Origin: Sepiola atlantica
Taxonomy: Eukaryota; Mollusca; Cephalopoda; Sepiida; Sepiolidae
Direction: 5' to 3'
Length of the DNA: 64,000 nucleotides
NCBI GenBank assembly: GCA_963556195.1
Contig: OY744525.1
Location: 52,468,148-52,532,147, forward strand
The position numbers and the translations under genes were made by a program. The stretch's first letter is position 1. Every line of letters starts with the position of its first letter. Positions 41,906-52,164 of the stretch are shown one piece after another. The notes under the pieces were generated by a model. That model was given only the letters and a program-made list of their open reading frames with translations. It had not been told where the DNA came from and did not search any database.

Positions 41906-43755
41906 ACAGAATTTTCTGTGTATATTAATAATGTTAATATTCTATCTTTTTTTTAAGAGTTGAATTGATAAGATATTCCTGAAGAGGCGTAACAATCAAA
42001 TAATAATAATGAATCGTTTACAATATGTTTTGATTTTTTAATTAAATAACCTAAAAGGTTTGGTTTGCCGTAAGACACTGTCGTCCAGGATGATGCCAAT
42101 AAAAATATTGCTATATATTATTGACTTGTTGAAAAGCCTCGGCGGCAGGTGGCCCCAGGTGTAAATAAATATCAATCAAGACATTTATTGTATTTATATT
42201 AAAAACAAAACATTGATTGTTTGATGCATGACACTTGCTGTAGTATTCACTGGGTTCATTGTATTTATCTTTGCTCTTTAGTCTCAACTCTTTTTTTTAA
42301 AAAGCCTTCTTTCCTGATCTTATTTTTGTATCACCATGATGAAGTGGCAGCCTCAAGTTGTACACATTCTATGAAAGATTTAGAAATAATAAAAAAAGAT
42401 TTTCCATTTTATGAACATCAGTTACAAAAACAACTAGTATGTGATAAGAAAAAAACAAAACCATACGGAAATCTGGTATGTTTAAAAAAAAAAAAAAAAT
42501 AAATAAATAAATAAAATGTAATTTCAGATGTATTTCCTTTTAAGAAATATGCCATAAATTATATATACTATCAAGTATTCATAGCGTTTTTTATATGAAA
42601 TAAGGATGGTCATATTTTTTCAAAGCGAATGTAACGGTAGGTAAATAAAATGAAGCAATGAATTTTCTTTGACTTTGATCTTTAGATTTCATAGCTGTAA
42701 TTGTTAGAAAGTCCCAAACTTATGTGTTTGCTTAATAAATTACCACCTCCTCTTCGTCTGTCTTTAGTAACCAATATTTTATCTGCAAGTTGTAACTGAC
42801 CTATTTAATATCATCGCAAAAGTTATTGGAATATTTCCATTGGCTTTTGGCTTTGTTGTAGTCCGTTTAACTGTTTGGTCTGTGTTTACAGATTTCATAA
42901 AATGTCTCGCCACTTCAAGCAAATTTATGCTTGCTCCTGAATTTCCATTTTAATTGGGTACACCACATGGCCATCCCTGTAACAGGCCAAATGGTCATGC
43001 AACTGGGGTCTTTTACTGATTTTAGTTTGATGTTTTTATGTGTTTTAAACCCAAATAATAAGACCCATAGTGAGCTAATTGATAAATTTAACAATTATTG
43101 ACAAATTCCTATAAATGAAGAAATGGGTCACTTTGAATAAACTGTAGTAGTGAAAGTTGAAAATGTGCACACAAAAAAAAATAAAAATTCTGACGACTTT
43201 CGAATTGTATTAACAATTCTCCAAAACATACAAATCTCGTCAACGAATAACCTGACACAAACAACGGCAACTCAATCTTTTCTCTTTCTCTCACTGTACA
43301 CTGGGCATGATCCCAACTCATCACATCAACTTTACGGTCTTGCGCTGGAAGAAAAGTTCCTACTCTTTTTATCTCTTATGAGAATTTGTCCATGCAAAAC
43401 AATGCTCATTTGCATAAATGGACTCTTGTCATCGCACAAAAAAAAGATTCTATCTTGTAAACGGAACGCTTTGAGTTCAATCCTCAATGGACGACACACG
43501 GCGCGACCCTCACTCTTTTTTTTGTTGTGGACCCGCATGATAGGTTCTACATAAACAAAGGCAAATTCATATTTCAATGAGTGATTTTTCTTTTAGAGAA
43601 TTTGCACTTAATGATGGCCATGGTTAGAATCCTTTCAGAATTAAATTTTCTCGGAGCAATGACAGTGAAATATTAGCAGCTAAGAAGGTCTCTGCTGACT
43701 GATTGTAAAACCTGTCGTCATTCATTTGGCATCTGGTGGCGATGGCGGATACTTA
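41906..43755. other. Non-coding
   Basis: No gene is recognised. A poly-A/(AAAT)n run lies at 42483-42515. A 134-codon frame at 43150-43554 shows no domain and carries A-runs; CGCTTTGAGTTCAATCCTCA near 43468 is B-box-like but lacks a partner A box. Confidence 0.4.
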
Positions 43756-44065
43756 TCAGTCGAGGATCTGATTTTGACAATCGGTTCGACAGACACTGCA
43801 CCATTTTGGTGGCCTTGTATCTGTCAGACTGAGGTATTCGTCCTGAGTAGTCCTAGGAGGTCCACCCTCACAGGCCTTGCCTCCTCTCTTTGGAGTGGAG
43901 TTTATTGCTAACTGCCTGAGGCGTCCTGACCAAGGAATGCCGACGAGGCTGCCTAGGCAGTTTTTAAAAGGTCAGAGTGCTCTTTCTTTAGGGGCGCTAG
44001 CTTGACTTTCCCCAACTTCTGGTCTTGTGCCATATCTTCCTGCAGTCGGAAGGAAGTAAATCGCG
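43756..44065 (+). repeat. U2-SINE family body, long copy
   Basis: It starts CAGTCGAGGATCTGATTTTG, ACAATCGGTTCGACAGACAC then TGCACC. It continues TCAGACTGAGGTATTCGTCC, CTAGGAGGTCCACCCTCACA, GGCCTTGCCTCCTCTCTTTG, TTTATTGCTAACTGCCTGAG, GGAATGCCGACGAGGCTGCC, AGTGCTCTTTCTTTAGGGGC and CTTGTGCCATATCTTCC. The head region differs from U2 but shares GACACTGCACC with the U2-headed copies. Confidence 0.85.
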
Positions 44066-44589
44066 CCTCCAGTCATAGACCCCAAATGTTAGATATCTTG
44101 GCCTGTTATAGGGATGGCCATAATACACCATCTATCAGGAGTTGTTCAACTGCTGTGCCAGATTCTGTTAGCAAAATATATTGGTAATTGTCTTTTGTTG
44201 ATATGTATCAAACGCTTTTGTTGTTCAGGGTGGTCCGATATAGCATAGATTTATATTTCTTTCTTTCTCATTAAGCAACTGCTTTATATTCGAGAATGAC
44301 TTGCATGCTCTACTCTGTGTGCTTTGTTAATTACCCCCTTCCTACTAAACTAACAAGGTTTTGTTTTTAATGACCAATTAAAGATCACACCACAACAACA
44401 AACACTTGCCATCAGTATATGAACATAAATTTGTTGTAATGAATTCTGTCCGCTTTTATAGCTCAATAAAGCAAAAGAAAACGATATCAGATTTATTTAA
44501 TTGTTAATGTATTAACCATTCTTTTCGATGACCTCTTTCTATGTTCATAACATTCCTCGAGTTTTAAACAGAAAAAGAAAATGACTAAT
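44066..44589. other. Non-coding
   Basis: AT-rich and unassigned. Confidence 0.4.
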
Positions 44590-45120
44590 TTCGACTTCTC
44601 TTGAAATAAGTCTAAATCCACTCAAATGATTTTGCAAAGAAATGGTAATCTGTTGGTATGAGCTCCTGAGAATATGGTGGGTGAGGCATACGTTTTTGGA
44701 TATATTTATCTTGGGGATCTTTGGTCTTTTGCACAATGTAAGATCTAATTTCATACTTCATCGTAATGATGCTAGACCTCACCACACAAAATATTTTGAA
44801 AAATATGACTCTGAAATTATACATCCCCCACCATATTCTCCAAACCTTGAACCAACAGATTACCATCTATTCAGAAGTTTGCAAAATCATTTTAGTGGAT
44901 TAAGACATCAAGGGAACAAGTCGAAAATGAGTTAGGTTTTGAAGTGCGAAGGAAAACTAAGGAATTTTATGAATGCGAAATTTAAAGTTTTATTGAAAAA
45001 TGGAAGTAGGTCATCAAGAAGAATGGTAATTACATTAATGCTTAAATAAATCTGATATTTTGGGGGAAGAATTATTGTTTTATTGAGTTTAACAAAAAAA
45101 GGGACAGAACTTTTGTTACA
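44590..45120. mobile_element. Two mariner fragments in inverted arrangement
   Basis: The plus strand (about 44750-44910) encodes LHRNDARPHHTKYFEKYD, PPPYSPNLEPTDYHLFRSLQ and NHFSG. This covers the mariner second-Asp block (DNARPH) and the PYSPDLAPSDYHLF block with the third acidic position. The minus strand (about 44690-44600) encodes MPHPPYSQELIPTDYHFFAK and SFEW, a second copy of the same block. The DNA therefore forms an imperfect palindrome (AACAGATTACCAT / ATGGTAATCTGTT). C-terminal remnants may extend to about 45120. Both copies are incomplete. Confidence 0.85.
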
Positions 45121-45123
45121 ACC

Positions 45124-45595
45124 TGCTACTTGGCCATAGTTTACCATTACGACTAAATCTTGTTGAAATACTGGATCACCAGTTAAACAACGTTGGACCT
45201 GGTCACTACTTAGATGGGTGACTATATGGGAATACCAGACGTTGTAAGTTGGTAAGTGGAAGCGGTCATAAAGTATTTTTGCTAACACCCTCAGGAAATG
45301 TATGAATTTATCCTTCCCCTTCCTCCAAGATATCGTTGAATTAGTAGGGTAAACTAGATTTAAGTCTTAGGCAAGAAAAACTCTGAAATGACACCAGCCC
45401 ATTTTTTTGCTTACCCCAGCATTGTTTCCAGTCGTTTTGGTGTCTGGAATTAAGCATTGCTGAGTTAGAAGTGCAGTTCGAGATTTCACAACTCTTGCTT
45501 CACTATAAACTTCTAAATGCACAAGCACACTTTCAGATGGTATCCATTGTTCTTTGAGACAGAAGGAGGCCAATGCAATCTCTCTATATCTATAA
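45124..45595 (+). repeat. 5S rRNA-headed SINE, copy 2
   Basis: The head 45124-45250 follows 5S rRNA nearly end to end: GCTACTTGGCCATAGTTTAC, CTGGATCACCAGTTAAACAA, CGTTGGACCTGGTCACTACT, TAGATGGGTGACTATATGGG, AATACCAGACGTTGTAAG. The body continues GTGGAAGCGGTCATAAAG, GAATTAGTAGGGTAAACTAG, AAAACTCTGAAATGACACCA and TCAGATGGTATCCATTG, as in the 22011 copy. A functional 5S gene is unlikely given many changes and the attached body. Confidence 0.85.
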
Positions 45596-45639
45596 TAATT
45601 TCCACTTAGCATTAAGGAAATGTTTGTCCTGTCGGCAGG

Positions 45640-45795
45640 CCCACAAATTCGCTGGCTGCAACCCCATGTAGAGGGGTAACCCCCGGCCCCCCGAAAATGG
45701 GGCCACCTGTAGGCCGTGGGTGGCAACCTGTGATGTCTTAGGACAGGATCCTGGTGATTGAGACATTCTCCCACTTCGGCCCTTACTTCGACTAG
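45640..45795 (-). repeat. GC-rich repeat block
   Basis: GGTAACCCCCGGCCCCCCGA, GGGGCCACCTGTAGGCCGTG and GATGTCTTAGGACAGGATCC stand out from AT-rich flanks. The minus strand is open for 135 codons (45367-45774), but this crosses the SINE into GC-rich DNA and shows no domain. Possibly the 5' part of a LINE or a gene remnant; unknown. Confidence 0.35.
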
Positions 45796-46280
45796 CTGGT
45801 CACGTCATGCCCTAATATCTATAAGTTCAGTCCCAACCATATTATTCAATCTGATTTTTCAAAAAATCAAAACCTTATTTCTCCTTTTTATTTTTCTCCC
45901 CAAGAAATTAGAAGGCGGCGGCTGAGGGTCAATCATGTTGAGAACAAAGAATATTACCAGTGCCAAAGAGTAATGTTTTCAAAAGAGTAATGCCTCTACC
46001 ATCTCTGTCAAATTTCCTTCTAAGAATAATTTGATTCAAAGAGCAATGTATTCTAAGAATATAAATAATTATCCTACCTATAGAATTATATTTGACAACT
46101 TAATTCGGCATTAAATAACCCATAGATGGTTGATATACCGTAAAACAAACGAAAACAAACCATTCAGGTAATGTTTTTCCGTAAAAGTAATTGGATATTT
46201 TCAATTATCAGTATCATGAAAAAATATAAATAAATGAATGGCAACATCTATAATGCGATACTATTTTTCCCACTAGTACT
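45796..46280. other. Non-coding
   Basis: Nothing is recognised except a repeat-tail-like motif at 46105-46150 (CATAGATGGTTGATATACCG, TAAAAC) shared with 20005-20030. Confidence 0.4.
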
Positions 46281-46282
46281 AG

Positions 46283-46400
46283 CTGGTTTATGGCTCAGTG
46301 GTAGAGCACCGGGCATCAGTCACTGGGGTTCTGGTTTTGAATCTCATTAGCTCTAGTCACACTGATGAGTTGTAGAGACGACAACGCACGTGTCTGTGGA
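46283..46400 (+). repeat. tRNA-derived SINE or tRNA pseudogene
   Basis: TTTATGGCTCAGTGGTAGAG then CACC is an excellent A box. About 45 bases on, TTCTGGTTTTGAATCTC is a slightly degraded B box. A canonical anticodon arm and acceptor pairing are not evident. The 3' sequence TGATGAGTTGTAGAGACGAC, AACGCACGTGTCTGTGG looks like a SINE body. Confidence 0.65.
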
Positions 46401-46589
46401 TAACTATATATATCCTTACGAAGATTAAAATCAAGATATAATGATACTAAATCTTATGTCTAGAATCACTATTTTAATTTTGATCAAAATCCATTGCATG
46501 ATTTTTATTCTAGAAAATATTCTAACACTTAAAGATTACACTTAAGGTGTCTTAAGAAGAAATTTAAATTTAAGGAACTTTGTTTAACT
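46401..46589. other. Non-coding
   Basis: AT-rich and unassigned. Confidence 0.4.
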
Positions 46590-46975
46590 TGTGTTTAATG
46601 ACTATGAATCAAATCCAATGCAAATCTGATATATTTGAATTTTCAAATGGGAAGTTGTGCCCATATTACCCCCCCCCCCCCCCCAAAAAAAAACATTTTT
46701 AAATATTCCAAAGAAACTGAAATTTGAAGAATATTTATTAATTGATGTCTACTACCTAGTGTTAAAATTTCACAAAAATTGGCGGTATCTAAATTTTCAC
46801 GAAGGACTTCCACCCCTAAATTAAACTAAATATAATCCACATTTGAACCTCTTACCCTTAGCAGCTGTGTTCCAACATTCATAATGATTGGTTAATTAGT
46901 TTAGAAGTTAAACCTGTACATACAAATATATAAACATATACACATACCTAACTTTATATATAGAGAGATATAGCA
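46590..46975 (+). repeat. Dispersed repeat, copy 2 (see 29690)
   Basis: ATATTTGAATTTTCAAATGG, GAAGTTGTGCCCATATTACC, then a C16 run, CCAAAGAAACTGAAATTTGA, GAATATTTATTAATTGATGT, CAAAAATTGGCGGTATCTAA, TACCCTTAGCAGCTGTGTTC and GGTTAATTAGTTTAGAAGTT. It shares ordered blocks with 29690-29960. It ends in an AT-rich stretch directly against an ACCCGG-type left end at 46976. Confidence 0.55.
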
Positions 46976-47135
46976 ACTAGCTGTACCTACCAGACGTTGC
47001 CCGGGAGTTTTTTCACTTTCAATTTACTTTCGCTTTTTTTTTTTTTTTTTCAAACTGGGGTTTGTTTTTGTTTTTTACTAGTAAAAACCAATTTTTAAAA
47101 ATATGATTTTGAAAGTTAAATTTAATCATTACGCT
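46976..47135 (+). repeat. ACCCGG repeat, left end
   Basis: ACTAGCTGTACCTACCAGAC, GTTGCCCGGGAG, TTTACTTTCGC and TTTTTAAAAATATGATTTTG, AAAG match 23925-24080. No matching right end was located downstream. Confidence 0.7.
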
Positions 47136-47524
47136 TTTTCCTATCCATTCCATATTTGAGTAGGCTTACCAGTAATATATTGAAGAGAGTAAAGAGCGTC
47201 TGGATCACACGTTATGGCCTAATTTGTCTCAAGACATTGCCCGATGCAATGTTTTGCCTCTGACCTCTACCAAACAGACAAAAGATAATGAGATGCAGAC
47301 AGTGTGAACAATTCTTCCACCATTTTAAATGCAAGTCATGAGTTATCATTATTTGTGAATACAAAGACGAACCTTTTGACATCAAACAATGGCACAGGTT
47401 TTTTTATTCAATCTAATCTGGTTCAAGGTCAACAATTGAAATCCTGCTTTTTTTTAATTGTTCTAACAAAGTTCAAAACAAATATACAATAGAATAGGGT
47501 TTAGGAATCTTAATAATATTATCT
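47136..47524. other. Non-coding
   Basis: Unassigned AT-rich sequence, possibly the interior of the ACCCGG repeat copy. Confidence 0.35.
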
Positions 47525-47882
47525 ACTAACTATACTGTGGCATATTTACTTGCAATCTGTTTTGCTTTTCTTAATTCATTCCAGAAAATTTTCCAAAATA
47601 TTTTTTGTTTGAATCGAAGGAAAGCTACTCTATATGGAGGAATACAGAGTTACACCCTCTTAGTTTTTTTGTTTTTTTTTGAAAGATGGAAGCCATTTGA
47701 AAATAATTCCAACCTGTATTTTTTAGAAGGAATTAAATCGTTCAGCTTTATTCTTCATAACCTTCTTCAATGATCTACAATAAAAATTGATGAACAAGAA
47801 TCAAATATTGATTTTGTAAGAAGTTATCTATGACAATAAAACGATAAAAAGACTGATTTTACTTTCTATACATAATAAAAAA
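47525..47882 (+). repeat. ACCCGG repeat, left-half copy
   Basis: CATATTTACTTGCAATCTGT, TGGAGGAATACAGAGTTACA, GCCATTTGAAAATAATTCC, AGAAGGAATTAAATCGTTCA, AATCAAATATTGATTTTGTA and AAAAAGACTGATTTTACTTT are in the same order as 55015-55370. The terminal ACCCGG motif itself is degraded here. Confidence 0.75.
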
Positions 47883-47891
47883 TAACTGAAA

Positions 47892-47940
47892 AATACATCC
47901 AAATTCATGACATATTATGTGTCATGAATTTGGATGTATT
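47892..47940. repeat. Perfect 21-bp inverted repeat with 7-base loop
   Basis: AATACATCCAAATTCATGAC+A (47892-47912) is the exact reverse complement of 47920-47940. The 7-base loop is TATTATG. There is no poly-T or coding context. It could be a very small foldback or a hairpin RNA precursor; sequence alone does not decide. Confidence 0.85.
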
Positions 47941-48534
47941 CCACAATGGCAACCTATTTTAGTATTGAACAATCAAAGAATAACTTAGGTAGTCCAATCT
48001 AACCCATTATTTTAACAATATTTTTAAAGCGAATAAGGTTCTTTCCTCAAACTTCTTGCCTTTACAATTCCCTCCCTGTTTTCTCGATTGTACGAATGTG
48101 CAGAAATTTTAATATAATCTTAACAAGCTGCACAACTTAGGATGCCTCTATTAATCTGGCCCCTAATTCACAGTAGCCCCTTACATCTAAGTGGCATTAT
48201 GTTTTGTTTGGGGTAGATTGAAGTAAAAAAAAAAAAAAAAAAAAAAATTTTTTTAAATTAAAAAATTTTTTCTAAAAGGATGCATCGAAGGTTAGTATCA
48301 AGTTGTTCCTGGATTCATTTCAGAAAATCTTTTGATATTTTTGTCATTGTCTAAAATTATCACCTGTATGTAGAATGGATTAAAACTGTGTTGAAGTTGG
48401 GTGTCAAGGGTTCATTGACTATTTAATATCCGCATATTTTATTAAAATTGGATTGCCTTCAACTGATGAGAGAAAATTTATTAACCAATTTCAAAATTTT
48501 ATTTTGGTTGCAGCTTTTATTTATTTATTTTTTG
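47941..48534. other. Non-coding
   Basis: A poly-A run of about 20 at 48228-48247 is followed by T and A runs. No gene is seen. Confidence 0.45.
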
Positions 48535-48589
48535 AATTCTGCGCTTTATTAATTCAGCATGCCATGTTCAAATTCCATTGGGGTTATTA

Positions 48590-48745
48590 AGTCACTTGTA
48601 TTTATAACTCTTGAGAAAGGTATGAATCCATCTTTACTCCTCCCAACTATTGGTGAAATAATAGGGTAGACTAGATTCTCAAACCTGGGTGGGGCAGCTA
48701 GTCTATGAAAAAGGAAACTCCAAAATAACACCTGCGACCAGACAT
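48590..48745 (+). repeat. 5S-SINE family body without head
   Basis: GAAAGGTATGAATCCATC, ACTCCTCCCAACTATTGGTG, AAATAATAGGGTAGACTAGA and GGAAACTCCAAAATAACACC, TGCG match the body of the copies at 22011 and 45124. The 5S head is absent, so it is 5'-truncated. A 70-codon minus-strand frame is antisense. Confidence 0.7.
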
Positions 48746-48859
48746 GTAGAACGCTATACATTCATACAGACATTTTTGGGGCTGGAGGAAACTCATTTTA
48801 TTCTTGATGACAGTCCATAACATACACATGCGCACACACACAAACACATAAAAAAAATC

Positions 48860-48990
48860 AACTTTTCAAAAACGGCCATTCAGACATCAATTCCGAAACT
48901 GAACCAAAGCAAGAAAGCAGACTGTTGTATATATGAAGAGTTCGATATCCATTTGAATAAAGTTTATATAATAATATAAAATTAATTTAA
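48860..48990 (+). repeat. Microsatellite-associated dispersed repeat, copy 2
   Basis: See 17079-17215; it shares CGAAACTGA, AAGCAGACTGTTG-type and GATATCCATTTGAATAAAGT blocks in order. Confidence 0.5.
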
Positions 48991-49274
48991 AAATAAATTA
49001 AATTTATTATTTTTCATATATACTAAAAAAAATGTGACATACTGGATCACCGATTGAGTTTGGCTTAGTGTGTTTGAATCAGAAAAAAGTGAGTTTGAAA
49101 AGTCAGTTAATAATTAAAAAAATAAATAAATAATGGGGCAAAATCCCAAATTAGTTACTTTCTGCGTGCTATATCCCTTCCCTACTCCCTCTCTAGCTAC
49201 AGGTTAAATAATATTACATACTTTGGTGATATTCCCTTTTGTTTATAATGGACTATAACAATCTTTTTCTTTTT

Positions 49275-49460
49275 CACCTGCGACTGTTGAGAGAGAGAGA
49301 GAGGGGGGGGGAAACTTAGTAAGAGATGAGTTACGTGGTAAGTTAATTGCGAATTGTTTCTAATTAGAGCAATTAAAATGAAAGGATTTTTTTTTCTTCT
49401 AAAGATAACTCTATCCCAAAACTGAGGAATACTTTTTGTGTGGTTAAAATATATATATAA
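49275..49460 (+). repeat. Dispersed repeat, copy 1 (pair with 60120)
   Basis: AGTAAGAGATGAGTTACGTG, GTAAGTTAATTGCGAATTG, AGCAATTAAAATGAAAGG and CCCAAAACTGAGGAATACTT are matched in order near 60145-60255. It follows a (GA)n run and a G8 run. Confidence 0.5.
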
Positions 49461-49544
49461 AAATAGATGTATACATATATAGGATACTGATATTCTTTAG
49501 TTTGTTTTAGCATGTTCTGCCAACTGCAGTTACCCCCAAATGAC

Positions 49545-50108
49545 TCTCTCGCTTTCTCTCTTCCTCTTTCTCTCTCTCTTCCACTTTCTCTCTCTCTTTC
49601 TCTCTCTTTCTGACTCTTTCTCCCTCTTTCTGACTCTTTCTCCCTCTTTCTGACTCTTTCTCTCTCTTTATGACTCTTTCTCTCTCTTTATTACTTTCTC
49701 TCTCTTTCTCGATCTCTTTTTCTCTCTCTTTCTCGATCTCTTTTTCTCTCTCTTTCTCCTCTCCCTTTCCCTTTCTCCTCTCTCTTTCCCTTTCTCCTCT
49801 CTCTTTCTCTTTCTCCTCTCTCTTTCTCTTTCTCCTCTCTCTTTCTTTCTCTTTATGACTCTCTTTTTCTCTCTTTATAATTCTCTCTCTCTCTTTCTCT
49901 CTCTTTATGACTCTCTCTCTCTATCTTTCTCTCTCTTTATGACTCTCTCTCTATCTTTCTCTCTCTTTATGACTCTCTCTCTCTATCTTTCTCTCTCTTT
50001 ATGACTCTCTCTCTATCTTTCTCTCTCTTTATGACTCTCTCTCTATCTTTCTCTCTCTTTATGACTCTTTCTCTCTCTTTATAATTCTCTCTATCTTTCT
50101 CTCTCTGG
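49545..50108. repeat. TC-rich minisatellite with TTTATGACTC units
   Basis: About 560 bases of TC repeat. From about 49850 to 50070 a higher-order unit of roughly 26-30 bases (TTTCTCTCTCTTTATGACTC plus CTCTCT) repeats eight or nine times. Earlier variants are GACTCTTTCTCCCTCTTTCT. A 62-codon Ser/Leu/Phe frame is an artefact. Confidence 0.9.
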
Positions 50109-50369
50109 GGATTTTTTACAGATTCTTATTTCGTGACTTATCTAAAAGATGAAATTTATCTTGTGATAGTTTTATTTTTCTCTTTATTTTGTTTTAGATG
50201 CATCCTTGCATCTCTAAAAGAGGCTTTGTCTGTCTGTCCTGCTCCAGTTTGAAATAACATTTTCATCGCTAAATGCACTGATTGAGTGGATGCATCTTAA
50301 GAATGAATTCATTCTTGTTTTTTATCTACCTACAAATGCCTTCCTGCATATAAGTAAATTTAGTAATTC

Positions 50370-50815
50370 TATTATATTTTTGGATGAGGATTAATAATTT
50401 GAATTATTTAGATTACTTATTCTCATCTTGGATGTTATTCTCACAATGTTTCAGCCGATGTTACTGCCTTTATCTGTTGCGCTACATGGACACATGATGC
50501 AAGGATAATGGTGTGGAGTAATAATCAGTTTTAAGTGAGTCTTCTGGAGGTTGAAGGTTCGATCCTAACTAGAAGCGATACTAAGAATAAAATAATGAAA
50601 AAAATACTAAAAATAAAATAAAGATTACTTAACCTTTCTAACCGGTCATGGCTGATAGAATGAGAACAATCTATTCCCATGGATTAAACAAAGAGTTCAA
50701 TTCAAAATTCCATATAGATTCCTGTGTTTGAAAAGATGCACCTGAAGAAGGTTGTCGAAAACTGGTGAGAATATCATCTGAGATGAGAATAGGCGTCCGA
50801 ATAATACAAATTCAT
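50370..50815. repeat. Palindromic CTGAAGAAGG/GAAACGTT repeat, copy B
   Basis: The left arm GAATTATTTAGATTACTTAT, TCTCATCTTGGATGTTATTC, TCACAATGTTTCAGCCGATG pairs with the right arm AGATGCACCTGAAGAAGGTT, GAATATCATCTGAGATGAGA, ATAGGCGTCCGAATAATACA. Between arms (50470-50690) is a tRNA-like stretch with AAGGTTCGATCCTAACT (a good B box), so a SINE may sit in the centre. Confidence 0.65.
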
Positions 50816-51082
50816 AATTCTATTCTATGGTGAGAATCCAACGTACAATTGCGCATTTACTTTTAGAGTTTAATGTTATTTTGAAAATATTTTGCTTTTT
50901 TCTCTTAGAATTAAAAAGAAGAAAAAAAATCAAAATTTTCACTGATAAAAAGGAAGGGCAGCGTGTTACCGGGAATGGAGGTGTAATACAAAGCCCAAAA
51001 CTTGACCGAAAACAAAACACAAGAATTAGAGGAATCGTCCTCTTTCACTAGCCAGACATCCAGCGTAGACAGGCGACCCAAT
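50816..51082. other. Non-coding
   Basis: Nothing recognised. Confidence 0.4.
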
Positions 51083-51128
51083 ATTTATCTACACACCCCA
51101 CATGCTTACAAATGGAGTGTGTAGATAA
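51083..51128. repeat. 13-bp inverted repeat hairpin
   Basis: TTATCTACACAC and GTGTGTAGATAA are perfect reverse complements around a ~20-base loop (CCCACATGCTTACAAATGGA). Function unknown. Confidence 0.7.
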
Positions 51129-51790
51129 ATGTCCAGATAAAACGTTGTAGTTCATGACTGGCATTCCAGACTCGAGTATTTAAAGTGCTGTAACCTCTAT
51201 CTTTTTGTCTAGTGTGTGTGACTCTCAAAGAGATGGGTATGGCTTGACCCTGAAAATGGCAAGATGAGACAGCTGAGAATATCACAAGAGGATATGATGG
51301 TTTAAACATTCAATACCTGTAAATCATGTACATTACAGTTGTCAATTGAAAAGAAACAATTCAAAGAAATACATTAAAGTTATAATGAAGATTATATCTA
51401 AAAGATTAACTTCTTTTAGATTCATTTTTATTTCTATGTCCAAAAAAAATTGGTATTATTTTTTTTTTATCTAAACTTATACTAGGTATATTATTATGAG
51501 CTATTATGAGACCATCATCCTTGTAGATACCAGTGTTTTTCTTGTTGATAATAGATGAAAGCTTATTAGTTATACTCCTGCTAACTCGCATACCTCTGCA
51601 CCACCGTGGCTTCCCATTGCTGCTTCTTATGAACTTTGGCTTTATATAATAGACACATGTTTCTGAAGTTAAAAAATGGGAATACGGTTGGGCCCTGTAG
51701 TACAGTTATCTCTGTAATTTTTTTTTTTCAAAAGTCTACTATATTATTCAATTTAATTTCAATTTTGTGCATACATTTCACTAAAATGTT

Positions 51791-51827
<37 letters not shown>

Positions 51828-52160
51828 CAATTTTTTTTTTTTTTTTACAATATTAAAGAAAATAAATGAACAGATGCTTAGTTATTTTTTCTTATCTTAA
51901 TTTCAGTTTCAAAACTAATTTTTGTAATGTTCTTGAAAAGGTGGTAACTAGATTTACCTGGTAATAATACATTTGGATGTGTTAATTATATTTTTCTGTT
52001 TGATATGGCTTTATATTTATTAACTATGCTAAAAAAAATGGTCAGGGTGGAGTGCTTTTTAAAAAAAAGTACATAATTTATACAATAGTTCTGACGCAGT
52101 TGTAATATTAATGTTGTCAAAACATGGCAAAGTCTTGTGTATTCCCTTGAATTTTTAAGA
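51129..52160. other. Non-coding
   Basis: A very long poly-T region lies at 51797-51845, broken once by AATTTCAA. No gene is recognised. Confidence 0.5.
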
Positions 52161-52164
52161 AACT

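Noticed and set aside
43150..43554. 134-codon ORF
   Set aside because: One of the longest frames in the window, but low-complexity A/T runs, no domain, no splice support and an overlapping antisense frame of similar length.
45124..45250. Functional 5S rRNA gene
   Set aside because: Many substitutions in paired regions and a shared non-5S body continue downstream with no T-run terminator; fits a SINE head.
45367..45774. 135-codon minus-strand ORF
   Set aside because: Its C-terminal half is the antisense of the 5S-SINE body; the GC-rich N-terminal half has no recognisable domain.
46283..46360. Functional tRNA gene
   Set aside because: A and B boxes are good but no acceptor stem or clear anticodon arm could be folded by eye, and SINE-like sequence follows.
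49670..49858. Ser/Leu/Phe-rich protein
   Set aside because: Translation of the TC minisatellite.
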